A stretch of 61,710 nucleotides of DNA from Desulfuromonadales bacterium (GTDB taxonomy: Bacteria; Desulfobacterota; Desulfuromonadia; Geobacterales; Pseudopelobacteraceae): NCBI GenBank assembly GCA_013349405.1, contig DUZS01000023.1:1-61710 (forward strand), written 5' to 3'. Every line of letters starts with the position of its first letter. Position 1 is the stretch's first letter. The position numbers and the translations under genes were made by a program. The notes under the pieces were generated by a model. That model did no database searches. It had not been told where the DNA came from and worked only from the letters and a program-made list of their open reading frames with translations. Below, piece by piece: positions 9,459 through 20,769 of this stretch.

Positions 9459-10337
9459 ATGACTTTCTCTTTCAATCAAACGCATGTGATGTCTGACGAT
9501 GAATTTATCCTCTTACGGGACTGTATTTATGGACACTGTGGTATTTATTTTGACATGGAGTCAAAATACATTATTGAAAAACGTCTTACACCACGGTTAC
9601 ATGATTTGCATTTCGTATCTTTTTATGACTACTATCGCCATTTGAAATTCGATCGCAATAAAGAGCAAGAGCTCATGGATATTATGAATGTTCTTACAAT
9701 CAATGAGACCTATTTTTTTCGTGAATCCTACCAGCTGAAAGCTTTTTCTGATGAAATAATTCCTGAACTGATGAAACGTAAAACTGCGTGTGGTCATCGT
9801 TCACTGAGGATTTTAAGCGCTGGTTGTTCCAGCGGAGAAGAAGCGTACACCATTGCAATGCTGCTGAACGCCATTCCGGAGCTTAAGGATTGGCATATTG
9901 AAGTAATCGGGGCTGATATCAGTCAAAAAGTTCTCCAGCAGGCGCGCAGTGCTGTTTACGGTAAACCCTCCTTTCGTGCGACAGACGAGAAAGACCTGCA
10001 GCGTTTTTTTGTTCAGCAGGATGACGGCTATAAAGTAAACAGCACTATTCGTGGATTTGTAACATTCAGTCACCTTAATCTGTTTGATACCCACTACCTG
10101 GAACTGCTTGGCTCATTTGACCTTATTTTTTGCCGTAATGTTATAATCTATTTTGATATGGCTGCCAGGAAGCGTGTCATTGAATCTTTTTATTTAGCAC
10201 TTCATGACGGCGGCTTTCTCCTGTTGGGTCACGCTGAATCACTCGTGAACATACCGTCTTCATTTACTCTCAGGCACTTTAAAAACGACATGGTGTATCA
10301 AAAGCCTGAGCGTTTTGCAGCGGGGGGGCACCTGTGA
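9459..10337 (+). CDS. cheR: Chemotaxis protein methyltransferase CheR
   Basis: CheR transfers methyl groups from S-adenosylmethionine to receptor glutamates. The N-terminal all-alpha domain is followed by the SAM-binding loop LSAGCSSGEEAYT and the FCRNVIIYF motif typical of CheR. An open frame extends upstream into cheW to 9354, but the ATG at 9459 has AGGAG 11 bases before it and gives a family-like start (292 aa), so it was chosen. The stop overlaps the cheB start. Its presence implies methylated receptors elsewhere in the genome. Confidence 0.93.
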   Translation: MTFSFNQTHVMSDDEFILLRDCIYGHCGIYFDMESKYIIEKRLTPRLHDLHFVSFYDYYRHLKFDRNKEQELMDIMNVLTINETYFFRESYQLKAFSDEIIPELMKRKTACGHRSLRILSAGCSSGEEAYTIAMLLNAIPELKDWHIEVIGADISQKVLQQARSAVYGKPSFRATDEKDLQRFFVQQDDGYKVNSTIRGFVTFSHLNLFDTHYLELLGSFDLIFCRNVIIYFDMAARKRVIESFYLALHDGGFLLLGHAESLVNIPSSFTLRHFKNDMVYQKPERFAAGGHL

Positions 10338-11410
10338 GAAAAATCCGGATTGTTGTCGTCGATGATTCGGCTTTCAGCCGGCGTACTATCAGCAGTATGC
10401 TTGAGAGTCTTGATTTTGTTGAAGTGGTCGGTTATGCCATAAACGGAGAGGATGGTATTCAAAAGGTTATCGCGTTAAAGCCTGACCTGGTGACTCTCGA
10501 TCTTGAAATGCCAAAAATGGACGGATTCACACTTTTGCGTATTCTGACAACCCGCTTTTCATTGCCGGTGCTCGTAATTAGTGCTCTCAGTGGAGCTGAC
10601 AAGGTTTTTAAGGCACTTGAACTCGGGGCGCTCGACTTTGTTGCAAAACCCTCAAGCTCCGCTTCAATAGATCTTCTGAGTATTAAAGAAGATCTTCAGA
10701 AAAAAGTACGGCAGGTTTTATCACTTACGCCTGTAGATCACGTCAAATCAGACTCGAGAAGGGTTGTATGTGCCAACAGTGGAGACAGGTCGGAGTTGTC
10801 GGCAGGAAAGTCAGTAATTGGCCGGCAGCATGCTGTCGACCTAGTTGCCATAGGGTCTTCAACCGGTGGTCCACCGGCTTTGCAGCAGATTTTTTCAGCA
10901 TTTAAGCAGCAGTACCCGTTTGCCATAGTTGTTGCCCAGCATATGCCCCCCGGTTTTACCAAAGCGTTTGCTGACCGCCTTAATCGTACCTCGCGTTTTG
11001 ATATTAAAGAGGCAGAAGATGGCGATCTTGTTCTACCTGGCAGGGCACTTATCGCTCCCGGGGGGAAAAATATGGTCTTTGAGGCCAGTGGAGAGGCACA
11101 GGTAGCTGCCCGCATAGTTAACCCATCTCAAATGGATAGATATGTGCCGTCAGTTGATGTCATGTTCCAGGCGTGCGCGGAAATGTACAGGAAACGGGTG
11201 ACTGCTGTGATTCTGACCGGAATGGGCAATGACGGCAGCTCGGGAGTCAGGTGTATCAAAGAACTTGGCGGCTACGTTATTGCCGAGTCGGAAGCAACTG
11301 CCATCGTCTATGGAATGCCACGTGAGGCAGTTGCGACAGGGGTTGTTGATCGCTGCATTCCACTGGATCAAATTGCAGCAGAAATTATTATGCAGGGCGG
11401 ATTTTCTTGA
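10334..11410 (+). CDS. cheB: Chemotaxis protein-glutamate methylesterase CheB
   Basis: CheB removes methyl groups from receptors and deamidates glutamines. The receiver domain carries Asp56 (TLDLEMPKMDG), followed by a linker and the CheB catalytic domain with the Ser (GSSTGGPPAL), His (VAQHMPPGF) and Asp (GMGNDG) triad. It starts at GTG 10334, overlapping cheR by 4 bp. With CheR it forms the adaptation branch of this system. It is 33 bp upstream of leuS, with no terminator visible in between. Confidence 0.95.
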   Translation: MRKIRIVVVDDSAFSRRTISSMLESLDFVEVVGYAINGEDGIQKVIALKPDLVTLDLEMPKMDGFTLLRILTTRFSLPVLVISALSGADKVFKALELGALDFVAKPSSSASIDLLSIKEDLQKKVRQVLSLTPVDHVKSDSRRVVCANSGDRSELSAGKSVIGRQHAVDLVAIGSSTGGPPALQQIFSAFKQQYPFAIVVAQHMPPGFTKAFADRLNRTSRFDIKEAEDGDLVLPGRALIAPGGKNMVFEASGEAQVAARIVNPSQMDRYVPSVDVMFQACAEMYRKRVTAVILTGMGNDGSSGVRCIKELGGYVIAESEATAIVYGMPREAVATGVVDRCIPLDQIAAEIIMQGGFS

Positions 11411-11443
11411 TTTCGCCACTCTCTATTTGAAGAACGAAAGGAC

Positions 11444-13921
11444 ATGACCGTGGAAATGAAGTATACACCGAAAGAGATTGAGCAAAAATGGCAGGCCATC
11501 TGGGAGAACGAGAAAACATTCAAGGCGTCGGCGGACAAGGATAAACAGAAATACTATCTGCTGGAGATGTTTCCCTACCCGTCAGGACGCATCCATATGG
11601 GGCATGTCCGGAATTATTCGATCGGCGACGTTATCGGCAGATTTAAAAGAATGCGCGGCTTCAATGTCATGCATCCGATGGGGTGGGATGCGTTCGGTAT
11701 GCCGGCCGAGAATGCCGCTATTCAGAACAAGAGCCATCCCGCGACATGGACCTATGAAAACATCGCCTATATGCGGAGCCAGATTAAAAAAATGGGTTTC
11801 TCCTACGATTGGGACCGTGAACTGGCTACCTGTGACCTTGATTATTACCGCTGGGAACAGAAATTGTTTCTGGAAATGTTTGCCAAAGGTCTCGCCTACA
11901 AGAAGACCTCGTATGTCAACTGGTGTCCGAAGTGTGAGACCGTGCTTGCCAATGAGCAGGTTGAGGACGGCGGCTGCTGGCGCTGCGACAGCGACGTTAA
12001 TTTAAAGGAGCTGGATCAGTGGTTTTTCCGGATAACCGATTATGCTGATGAGCTTCTTGACAACACCTATACTCTGCCCGGATGGCCGGAGCGCGTGCTT
12101 GTCATGCAGCGCAACTGGATCGGTAAAAGTTTTGGCTGTGAGATTGATTTTGCCGTTGAAAACAGCAGCGATGCGATCCGGGTATACACCACACGTCAGG
12201 ACACCGTTTTCGGTGCGACCTTTATGTCACTGGCTCCTGAACACCCTCGGGCGCTTGAACTGACCACTGCGGAAAACAGGGAAACGGTCATTGCTTTTAT
12301 CGAAAAGATAAGAAAAACCGAGCGGATCACACGCACCGCCGATGATCTGGAAAAAGAGGGCGTTTTTACCGGTTCCTACTGCACGAATCCGGTGACCGGT
12401 GCCCGGATGCCGGTGTATCTGGCGAACTTTGTCCTGATGGATTACGGCACGGGTGCCGTTATGGCCGTGCCGACGCATGATCAGCGCGATTTCGAGTTTG
12501 CCAGAAAATATGATCTGCCGCTGCAGGTTGTCATTCAGCCGGAAGGGGTAACGTTTGACTCCGCAACGATGACGGAAGCGTTCACTGAAGCCGGGATAAT
12601 GGTCAACTCCGGCACGTTTGACGGCATGCAGAGCGGTGATGCAAAAGAGGCGATTGCAGATTTTCTGCAACAGCAGGGTACGGGAGCAAAAACGGTCAAT
12701 TTCCGTCTCAGGGATTGGGGTATCTCACGCCAGCGCTACTGGGGCAATCCGATTCCGGTGATCTACTGCGACAGCTGTGGTGTGGTGCCGGTACCGGAAC
12801 AAGATCTGCCGGTAGTTCTGCCGAAAGATGTCGCCTTCAGCGGCGAAGGGGGGAGCCCACTCGCCCGGATGGAATCGTTCGTCAACTGTTCCTGTCCCGT
12901 ATGCGGAAAGGATGCCCGTCGTGAAACTGATACGATGGACACCTTTGTGCAATCATCCTGGTATTTCCTCCGCTACTGCTGCCCCGATTTTAAGGATGGC
13001 ATCCTTGATCGTGATTCGGTCGACTACTGGATGTCTGTTGATCAATACATCGGCGGCATCGAGCACGCCGTATTGCACCTCCTCTATGCGCGCTTCTTTA
13101 CCAAGGTCATGCGTGACCTCGGGCATATATCTGCGAATGAGCCGTTTATTAATCTGCTCACGCAGGGCATGGTCATCAAAGATGGTGCCAAGATGAGCAA
13201 GTCGAAAGGGAATGTGGTCGATCCTGACGCCTTGATCTCAAAATACGGCGCCGATACGGCACGGCTGTTTTCACTTTTTGCCGCGCCGCCGGAGAAGGAT
13301 CTCGACTGGAATGATCAGGGTGTTGATGGCTCTTTCCGCTTTCTCAGCCGTATCTGGAAGCTGGTGCATGATCGTCTTGAGATGATACGGGGCGCAGGAG
13401 CGCTTGATCCGGCATCGCTGTCCGCAGAAGAACGCAATCTGCGCAGGGCGGTACATAAAACAATCCGGAAAGTTACCGAGGATCTGGACGAGCGCTTTCA
13501 TTTCAATACCGCGATCGCTGCCGTTATGGAACTGCTCAATATTCTTCAGCCTGCCGAACTGGCCACGCCGCAATTTGCGGCGATTATGAAAGAAGCACTG
13601 CAGAGTGTCATTCTCCTGATGTCGCCGCTGGTCCCTCATATTACTGAAGAACTCTGGGAGAGAATGGGTAATTCCCGGCCGATATCACAGGCGGCCTGGC
13701 CTTCATATGACCCGCATGCGGTCGTTGATGAAGAACTGCTGGTGGTTGTGCAGGTGAATGGCAAGCTGCGTTCCAAGTTGACCGTTGCCGCCGGTACCGG
13801 AGAAGATGAACAGAAAGCCCTTGCTCTGGCTGATGAAAAGGTCGCAGCGTTTATTGCCGGCCTGACTGTTCGTAAAGTTATTTGTGTCCAGGGCAAGCTG
13901 GTCAATATTGTGGCGGGGTAG
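11444..13921 (+). CDS. leuS: Leucyl-tRNA synthetase
   Basis: Class I aminoacyl-tRNA synthetase that charges tRNA-Leu. The HIGH motif is present as HMGH at residues 51-54 and the KMSKS motif at 583-587. The zinc-finger cysteines (CPKCE, CWRC), the CP1 editing domain with its threonine-rich region, and the anticodon-binding domain follow in normal order. Length 825 aa is standard for bacterial LeuRS. The gene lies directly behind the che cluster and 3 bp ahead of lptE. Confidence 0.98.
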   Translation: MTVEMKYTPKEIEQKWQAIWENEKTFKASADKDKQKYYLLEMFPYPSGRIHMGHVRNYSIGDVIGRFKRMRGFNVMHPMGWDAFGMPAENAAIQNKSHPATWTYENIAYMRSQIKKMGFSYDWDRELATCDLDYYRWEQKLFLEMFAKGLAYKKTSYVNWCPKCETVLANEQVEDGGCWRCDSDVNLKELDQWFFRITDYADELLDNTYTLPGWPERVLVMQRNWIGKSFGCEIDFAVENSSDAIRVYTTRQDTVFGATFMSLAPEHPRALELTTAENRETVIAFIEKIRKTERITRTADDLEKEGVFTGSYCTNPVTGARMPVYLANFVLMDYGTGAVMAVPTHDQRDFEFARKYDLPLQVVIQPEGVTFDSATMTEAFTEAGIMVNSGTFDGMQSGDAKEAIADFLQQQGTGAKTVNFRLRDWGISRQRYWGNPIPVIYCDSCGVVPVPEQDLPVVLPKDVAFSGEGGSPLARMESFVNCSCPVCGKDARRETDTMDTFVQSSWYFLRYCCPDFKDGILDRDSVDYWMSVDQYIGGIEHAVLHLLYARFFTKVMRDLGHISANEPFINLLTQGMVIKDGAKMSKSKGNVVDPDALISKYGADTARLFSLFAAPPEKDLDWNDQGVDGSFRFLSRIWKLVHDRLEMIRGAGALDPASLSAEERNLRRAVHKTIRKVTEDLDERFHFNTAIAAVMELLNILQPAELATPQFAAIMKEALQSVILLMSPLVPHITEELWERMGNSRPISQAAWPSYDPHAVVDEELLVVVQVNGKLRSKLTVAAGTGEDEQKALALADEKVAAFIAGLTVRKVICVQGKLVNIVAG

Positions 13922-13924
13922 GGA

Positions 13925-14452
13925 ATGCTGACGATGAAGCGGAATAGGGCGTTACTGTATGCCCTGATGCTGATCACTCTTACCGGGTGCGGATATCATC
14001 TGACAAACGCACAGGCGGATCGAAAACAGAGCTACCGGAATGTCTGGATTCCGTTCTTTAGTAACGAGAGCATCAGTCCGACCGCGCAAACGGTGCTGCG
14101 CCGGGCATTTTATGACGAGTTTCACGCTCTTCGCGGTCTGAATCCTGCGGAGAGTCAGGAAACGGCTGATCTCGCCATGAAAGCAAAAATACTCTCCTAT
14201 TCCAGCACGGCTGTTGCGTATAACCCCAAGGATGAGGTCAGCGAATATAAACTGAACCTGAATGTTGAACTTGAAGCCTATAAAAAGGGGCAGCTGCTGC
14301 CGGTCTGGAGAGGTCGGCTCCAAAGCTCCAGGCAGTATCCGGCGAATAATATCAACATTGCCCTGCAGCGCAACGCTGAAGAACAGGCACTTGATGGCGC
14401 AGCGCGTATTCTTGCCCACAAGTTTCTAACTGCTATTGAAGAGTCGTATTAA
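13925..14452 (+). CDS. lptE: LPS-assembly lipoprotein LptE
   Basis: An outer-membrane lipoprotein of about 175 aa. The N terminus has a basic start, a hydrophobic stretch and the lipobox LTGC with Cys22 as the lipidated residue, followed by GYHLT, a start typical of LptE. LptE plugs the LptD barrel that inserts lipopolysaccharide into the outer leaflet. The family is weakly conserved; the call relies on the lipobox, size and the leuS-lptE-holA order found in many proteobacteria. An alternative ATG at 13937 would shorten the leader by four residues. Confidence 0.88.
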   Translation: MLTMKRNRALLYALMLITLTGCGYHLTNAQADRKQSYRNVWIPFFSNESISPTAQTVLRRAFYDEFHALRGLNPAESQETADLAMKAKILSYSSTAVAYNPKDEVSEYKLNLNVELEAYKKGQLLPVWRGRLQSSRQYPANNINIALQRNAEEQALDGAARILAHKFLTAIEESY

Positions 14453-14454
14453 CC

Positions 14455-15453
14455 ATGACACCTCAGGAATTCGAGACAGCACTAAAAAAAGGCACTGTGC
14501 CGCCCGTCTGCTTTTTATACGGAGAAGAACAGTTTCTGGTTGACCGGGCTGTCACCATGATGCTTGCCAAAGCCATTGACCCGTCGCTCAAAGACTTCAA
14601 TTTCAATGTCTACTACGGCAATGAGTCGAAAGGAGTGGATATCGTAGACGCCGCCCAGACACTGCCGATGTTTTCCGAGCGACGCATGGTACTGGTGAAG
14701 CGGTCTGAGCAGCTGAAGGCTGATGCGCTTGAAATCATACTGCCATACATACTGAAGCCTTCGCCCGGCACCTGTCTGCTGCTTACCGGCACGAAGATTG
14801 ATCAACGCAAGAAGTTCTTTCTGGAATTCAAAAAACATGGCGTGCTGGTCGAGTATAAACGCTACTACGACAATAAGCTGCCGGGATTTATACAAACCGA
14901 AGCGGTGTCTCACGGAAAACCCTTTGAAACGGCTGCTGCAGAGCTATTGGCAGCACTGATAGGCAACAACCTGCAGGAATTAAGTTCGCAAATTGAAAAA
15001 CTTGTGATTTACGCCGGTTCGAAACAGCGCATTACGGTTGATGATGTGCGGGACATTGCGAGCAGCAGCAAGGCGTTTACCGCCTTTGAACTGGCAAAGT
15101 TCCTCAGTTTGCGTGATGTATCGGGTTCGCTGAGATGCCTTGATACCCTGTTTCTTCACGGCGAGGATGCGCCGATGATAATCGGCGCTCTCACCAGTCA
15201 CTTCCGTAAATTATGGCGGGTCAGAGAGCTCCTTGATAAAAAAATGTCGCAGACGGAAATCGGCAGTGAACTCTCGATTAACGCCTATTTTTTGGGGGAA
15301 ACCGTTGCGCAGGCGCGTAATTTTACCCGCAGAGAATTAAAGCGGATTTTTGATGAATTCTACCGCTGCGATGTTGCATCAAAGACCGGCGGCGGGCAGT
15401 CATATACCCTGCTGCACGGTATGGCCATGGGGATATGTACCGGTGACTGGTAG
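14455..15453 (+). CDS. holA: DNA polymerase III delta subunit
   Basis: The delta subunit opens the beta sliding clamp within the clamp loader. The protein begins with the family-like FLYGEEQFLVDRAV, carries an AAA-like N-terminal region, then a helical middle (ELSSQIEKLVIYAG) and C-terminal collar domain (ALTSHFRKLWRVRELL). It has 332 aa, as expected. It sits 2 bp after lptE, so the three genes probably form one transcript. Confidence 0.94.
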   Translation: MTPQEFETALKKGTVPPVCFLYGEEQFLVDRAVTMMLAKAIDPSLKDFNFNVYYGNESKGVDIVDAAQTLPMFSERRMVLVKRSEQLKADALEIILPYILKPSPGTCLLLTGTKIDQRKKFFLEFKKHGVLVEYKRYYDNKLPGFIQTEAVSHGKPFETAAAELLAALIGNNLQELSSQIEKLVIYAGSKQRITVDDVRDIASSSKAFTAFELAKFLSLRDVSGSLRCLDTLFLHGEDAPMIIGALTSHFRKLWRVRELLDKKMSQTEIGSELSINAYFLGETVAQARNFTRRELKRIFDEFYRCDVASKTGGGQSYTLLHGMAMGICTGDW

Positions 15454-15464
15454 GTACACGTTGA

Positions 15465-16841
<1,377 letters not shown>

Positions 16842-16864
16842 TGTTACCTTTCTTTGTGAATATG

Positions 16865-16895
16865 ATGGGCAGCCCTTGTGGTTGCCCATTTTTTT
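16865..16895 (+). terminator. Rho-independent terminator after metY
   Basis: A 10-bp stem (16865-16874 paired with 16880-16889, one G-T wobble) with a 5-nt loop is followed by a run of seven T. It lies 24 bp after the metY stop and is a textbook intrinsic terminator. Confidence 0.85.
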
Positions 16896-16943
16896 GTGTA
16901 GTATCAGCCCGATTTTTTAAATTTCTCCAGAGAGGTTTCTATA

Positions 16944-17312
16944 ATGTACATGCTGACGATCAGGACCAGTTTTGCTGCCGCACACAATCTCGTTAATTAT
17001 CAGGGTGATTGCGAGAATCTGCATGGCCACAACTGGAAGGTAGAGGTGGCGGTTACCGCCCGTGAACTGGACAAGGCCGGCCTCGGTATCGATTTTAAAA
17101 TTCTCAAGAAAGAGGCGGGCGCAATCATTAACGAGCTCGATCACAAATATCTCAACGACAACCCCGCGTTTGCGAATATTTCCCCATCCTCTGAACATAT
17201 CTCCAAATTTCTGTATCAGCGCATCTCCGAACGGATGAATAACGACAACATCAAAATTGATTCGATCACTGTCTGGGAGTCTGATAACGCATCCGCCCGC
17301 TATTATGAGTGA
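16944..17312 (+). CDS. queD: 6-carboxy-tetrahydropterin synthase QueD
   Basis: QueD converts dihydroneopterin triphosphate to 6-carboxy-tetrahydropterin, the second step towards 7-deazaguanine and queuosine. Zinc ligands H14, H27 and H29 and the catalytic Cys23 (GDCENLHGHN) are visible. The protein is 122 aa, normal for the family. Its stop overlaps the queE start (ATGAGTGA), so the two enzymes are translationally coupled. GAGAGG precedes the start. Confidence 0.95.
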   Translation: MYMLTIRTSFAAAHNLVNYQGDCENLHGHNWKVEVAVTARELDKAGLGIDFKILKKEAGAIINELDHKYLNDNPAFANISPSSEHISKFLYQRISERMNNDNIKIDSITVWESDNASARYYE

Positions 17313-18054
17313 ACCGCTTTATATCAGCGAAATTTTTTCATCCATTCAGGGTGAGGGGATGCTGGCCGGTCGTCGCCAGATTTTTGTGCGCTTGACGGAA
17401 TGCAATCTTGACTGTCGCTACTGCGATACCGATTTCGTCAAAACCGACATCTGTCGTATTGAAACAAAACCCGGATCAGGAACGTTCCGCAATCACCAGC
17501 AGCCGGTAACACTCCAGACACTATCAGCACTATTACATGACTGGATTCTACACCTGCCGGCGGCTCACCATTCGATCAGCTTTACCGGTGGTGAACCGCT
17601 CCTGCATGCGGATGTTCTCAAGGAATGGTTTCCGGAAATCAGAAAAATCCTGCCGATTCATCTTGAAACAAACGGTACCTTGCCGGCTGCCTTGCAACAG
17701 GTAAAGGGGTGTGTCGATTATATCAGCATGGATATGAAACTCCCCTCAACCGCAGGTTGTACGGTGCAGCTCTGGGATCTTCATGCTCTCTTCCTGCGCG
17801 AGTGCTCCGGCACAAATGTCTCGGTGAAAGTTGTGGTGGGTGAGGATACAACTGAGAGTGAAATAGCGCAGGTATGCGAACTGATCTCTGCTGTAGATGC
17901 AGCGCTGCCGCTTTTTCTGCAGCCGCTCTCTCTTCCCGACGGGCGAGTCGGCATTGCCGCTGCCAGCATTTTTCATCTGCAGGAACTGGCATCGTCCCGT
18001 CTCCCGGATGTCCGGGTTATGCCGCAGATGCACAAGCTTCTGGGGGCGCTGTGA
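17305..18054 (+). CDS. queE: 7-carboxy-7-deazaguanine synthase QueE
   Basis: Radical-SAM enzyme that turns the QueD product into 7-carboxy-7-deazaguanine. The cluster cysteines C33, C37 and C40 are in ECNLDCRYC, preceded by SIQGEG, which is characteristic of QueE. The ATG at 17305 within the queD stop was preferred over the upstream in-frame start at 17257 because it gives the usual SEPLYISEIFSS beginning. The product has 249 aa. QueD and QueE together indicate queuosine synthesis; queC and queF are not in the window. Confidence 0.94.
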   Translation: MSEPLYISEIFSSIQGEGMLAGRRQIFVRLTECNLDCRYCDTDFVKTDICRIETKPGSGTFRNHQQPVTLQTLSALLHDWILHLPAAHHSISFTGGEPLLHADVLKEWFPEIRKILPIHLETNGTLPAALQQVKGCVDYISMDMKLPSTAGCTVQLWDLHALFLRECSGTNVSVKVVVGEDTTESEIAQVCELISAVDAALPLFLQPLSLPDGRVGIAAASIFHLQELASSRLPDVRVMPQMHKLLGAL

Positions 18055-18431
18055 TTCTTGAAACGATACCTCTCGGTGCGGCTCATAGTATTACGCTGCT
18101 GGATCAGACCCGCCATTACTTTGGCGGTTACTATCATGTGAAACTGCTCGCCTGTTGTGATATTCCGCTGGAGCAGAGTTATTTTGATAATGCCGATGAG
18201 TTCCACGCTGCGGTCAGTAAGCTGGGAACAACCGTCAGATTTGAGCGGGTGTTAGAGAAAATGGCGGTACCGGAAGCAGACATAGTAGCAGTGCGCACCC
18301 AGCTGACCAACGCCTTCCATGAAACTGCGGTAGCCTATTTATCTTCGCCCGGCTTTGCCCCCGGATTTGTGCGCAGTGAATATCAGAAATGCATCACAAA
18401 GGCCCCGCAGATGCAAAGAGCCCGGGCGTAG
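18051..18431 (+). CDS. Conserved-looking protein of unknown function, queE-coupled
   Basis: A 126-aa protein starting at GTG 18051, overlapping the queE stop by 4 bp and ending 1 bp before rlmD. I do not recognise the family. It starts ILETIPLGAAHSITLLDQT, contains two adjacent cysteines near residue 35, is rich in aromatic residues, and has no signal peptide or membrane segment. A longer open frame upstream (from 17874) runs antiparallel in sense to queE codons and is not believed. The tight overlap on both sides argues that it is a real gene. Confidence 0.7.
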   Translation: MILETIPLGAAHSITLLDQTRHYFGGYYHVKLLACCDIPLEQSYFDNADEFHAAVSKLGTTVRFERVLEKMAVPEADIVAVRTQLTNAFHETAVAYLSSPGFAPGFVRSEYQKCITKAPQMQRARA

Positions 18432-18432
18432 C

Positions 18433-19743
18433 GTGACACTGCCATTTGCCACGATTGATACAGTTGCCTTTGGCGGCAATGGCGTCTGCCGCATTGACGG
18501 CAAGGTCTGTTTTGTGCCCTTCAGTTGTCCCGGCGATGTCGTCGCCCTCCGGGTCACGGTCCGGAAAAAATCGTACTGTACCGCCTCTATAGCAGAAATA
18601 AAGACCCCTTCTCCTGCTCGGACAGCTCCGGAGTGTGCAATTTTCGGCCGCTGCGGCGGATGCCAGTGGCAGCATATCAGTTACTCTGCGCAGCTAGAAC
18701 AGAAGCGTACTATTCTGGCGGAAACACTCTGGCGGGGAGCACGCGTTCCGGCAGATCTTATTGAAGATGTGGTGCCGGCTGAGATGCCCTACGGCTACCG
18801 TAACCGTCTCCAGTTCAAGGTCGCTGTTCAACAGGGAAAAACAGCCATCGGCTTTTACCGGCAGGGTACGCACCAGGTGGAGGACGCTGTTGGCGGCTGC
18901 CCCATCGCCACTCCCATAATCAATCAGACGTTACACCGTTTCAGAGAGGTACTTCAGGCGTATCCCGGTATCGAGGCGGTCACTCAGCTCAGTATTGATG
19001 CTGGGGACCGCGGAGTAATAGTCTTCATACACCAGAGCGGGGCCATTACCCGGAAAAACAGAGAGTACTTACTCTCCCAAACGGCTGATGTGTGGCCATG
19101 TACGGGACTTTTTGTCAAAACGGAACGTCATGAGTCCGGTGAAAAAATATGGGGTGATTCAGCTATCAGCTACCTGATGAATCAGGTGGACCCTCTACAA
19201 AAACCGGTTGAGCTTACCTACCCACCCGGCGGTTTTGCTCAGGTTCATCAGCGTCAGAATGAAACCATGCTTGCCATCATACGGAAGTTGGGAAATTTTT
19301 CCCCTGCCGGGCATCTTCTTGATCTCTATTGCGGCAATGGTAATTTTTCGCTTCCTCTCGCCGCTGAGGTCGCTTCGGTCGTCGGGATTGAAGAGAACGC
19401 TGATGCTGTTCTGGCAGCCGAATATAATCGGGACAGCAACAAGGTTGCAAATGTCAGCTTTTTTTGTGATGATGCGGCCTCCGGTGTTGCGCACCTTCTT
19501 GCTCAGGGGCACCAATTCGATACCGTGTTACTTGATCCCCCACGTTCAGGTGCCGATGACGTTGTTGCCGGTATTGCCCGATTACAGCCGGGCAGAATAA
19601 TTTATGTTTCGTGCGACCCGAGCACCCTGGCGCGGGATTGCGGCGTGCTGGCCGGCTGCGGGTACCGGGTTGCAGCAACGGTTCCGGTTGATATGTTTCC
19701 CCAGACGTTTCATATTGAAAGTGTCACGTTACTCTGCAGGTAG
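18433..19743 (+). CDS. rlmD: 23S rRNA (uracil-5-)-methyltransferase, RlmD/RumA type
   Basis: SAM-dependent RNA methyltransferase of the TrmA/RumA family, expected to modify a uridine in 23S rRNA. The N-terminal TRAM-like region is followed by the iron-sulfur cysteines C68, C74 and C77 (CAIFGRCGGC), the SAM-binding LLDLYCGNGNFSLPL, LLDPPRSG and the nucleophile cysteine in YVSCDPSTLARD. GTG at 18433 was taken as the start because it follows the upstream stop directly and gives a normal N terminus; the frame is open 78 bp further upstream. The exact uridine (1939 or 747) is inferred only by family. Confidence 0.9.
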   Translation: MTLPFATIDTVAFGGNGVCRIDGKVCFVPFSCPGDVVALRVTVRKKSYCTASIAEIKTPSPARTAPECAIFGRCGGCQWQHISYSAQLEQKRTILAETLWRGARVPADLIEDVVPAEMPYGYRNRLQFKVAVQQGKTAIGFYRQGTHQVEDAVGGCPIATPIINQTLHRFREVLQAYPGIEAVTQLSIDAGDRGVIVFIHQSGAITRKNREYLLSQTADVWPCTGLFVKTERHESGEKIWGDSAISYLMNQVDPLQKPVELTYPPGGFAQVHQRQNETMLAIIRKLGNFSPAGHLLDLYCGNGNFSLPLAAEVASVVGIEENADAVLAAEYNRDSNKVANVSFFCDDAASGVAHLLAQGHQFDTVLLDPPRSGADDVVAGIARLQPGRIIYVSCDPSTLARDCGVLAGCGYRVAATVPVDMFPQTFHIESVTLLCR

Positions 19744-19755
19744 AAAGGTATTATC

Positions 19756-20769
19756 GTGAATTTTATCAGCAAGTTGTTTGCCAAGTCCCCGTCAGATCTG
19801 CTCGCAAAGGGTGATGCCTGTCTGGAGTCGGATAGTTTTTTTGATGCCAGAACGTATTATGAAGATGGCTTGCACCGGAGTGCCGGTGGCGAGCTTGAGG
19901 CTGTTTTCAGAGAGCGGATCGCTACGGCGAATCTCAGGCTGGCTGAACGTAATTTATTTGAGGCTGAATTCGCCCATTCGCACGGCGATGTTGCCAAGGC
20001 AATAGACCATCTGGAACTCGCAAAAACACTGACTTCTGACCGGGTTGTTCGGGATAAAGCGGATCTGCTGCTGCGAGAATATGCAGAGAAGGACGACCAT
20101 CAGAAAGAACCGATGGCAGCAGCATCATCATCATGTAATTCGTGTAGCTCTTCAGGATGCGCACCTGCAGATAGTGACAATCCGGACCATTCCCTGCCGC
20201 TGCTGGAATATTATGAACTGCTTATCCAGCAGCTGCCGGCAGAGCAGTGTCAACGCTATGCCGGTCTGGGAGAGGATTTTGCGTCTGCATTCATCGCCGC
20301 AAGTCAGGATGAACATCAGGAAGCGCTGGCTGCTCTTGAAAAATGTCGTGATCTTGTCCCGCGTGATATTTATTGCTACGAAAAAGGGAAGTTACTGCAC
20401 CGGCTTGGTAATGACCGAGAAGCAGAACAGTTGCTTCGTGCCGCCATTCAGCAGAATGGCGGTAATTCACTTGCCTGGCTGAATCTGGCGCTTGTGTTGC
20501 GTGAGGGGAGCCGCTTTCAGGATGCCATAACCGTCATTGAAGCGATGGTTTCAGGTGATATAATGCCGGGCGAGGCTCTGCTGATGCGTGCTGATATATT
20601 TGAAGTGACCGGTGATCATGAGAATGCCGTAAATCTGTATGTGGAACTGTTACAGACACCATACGCCCGTCCTGCGGCGGAGAAACTGTATGTTGTCCTT
20701 CAGGAACTTGGTCGTCCGGATGATGCCGACGTTATCTTTAAAAAATATTTGAATAAATCTTGTCATTAA
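19756..20769 (+). CDS. TPR-repeat protein with Cys/Ser-rich linker
   Basis: A 337-aa protein starting at GTG 19756. Helical repeats (LLAKGDACLESDSFFDARTY, AEFAHSHGDVAKAIDHLELA, and a C-terminal series from about 170 to 330) fit tetratricopeptide repeats. Between the two blocks, near residues 120-140, is a linker with SCNSCSSSGCAP, three cysteines that could bind metal or form disulfides. There is no signal peptide. It follows rlmD by 12 bp. Probable role: protein-protein scaffold; partner unknown. Confidence 0.75.
   Translation: MNFISKLFAKSPSDLLAKGDACLESDSFFDARTYYEDGLHRSAGGELEAVFRERIATANLRLAERNLFEAEFAHSHGDVAKAIDHLELAKTLTSDRVVRDKADLLLREYAEKDDHQKEPMAAASSSCNSCSSSGCAPADSDNPDHSLPLLEYYELLIQQLPAEQCQRYAGLGEDFASAFIAASQDEHQEALAALEKCRDLVPRDIYCYEKGKLLHRLGNDREAEQLLRAAIQQNGGNSLAWLNLALVLREGSRFQDAITVIEAMVSGDIMPGEALLMRADIFEVTGDHENAVNLYVELLQTPYARPAAEKLYVVLQELGRPDDADVIFKKYLNKSCH

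Noticed and set aside
16896..16943. preQ1 riboswitch before queD
   Set aside because: Only 48 bp between terminator and start, with no pseudoknot-forming C/A-rich pattern.
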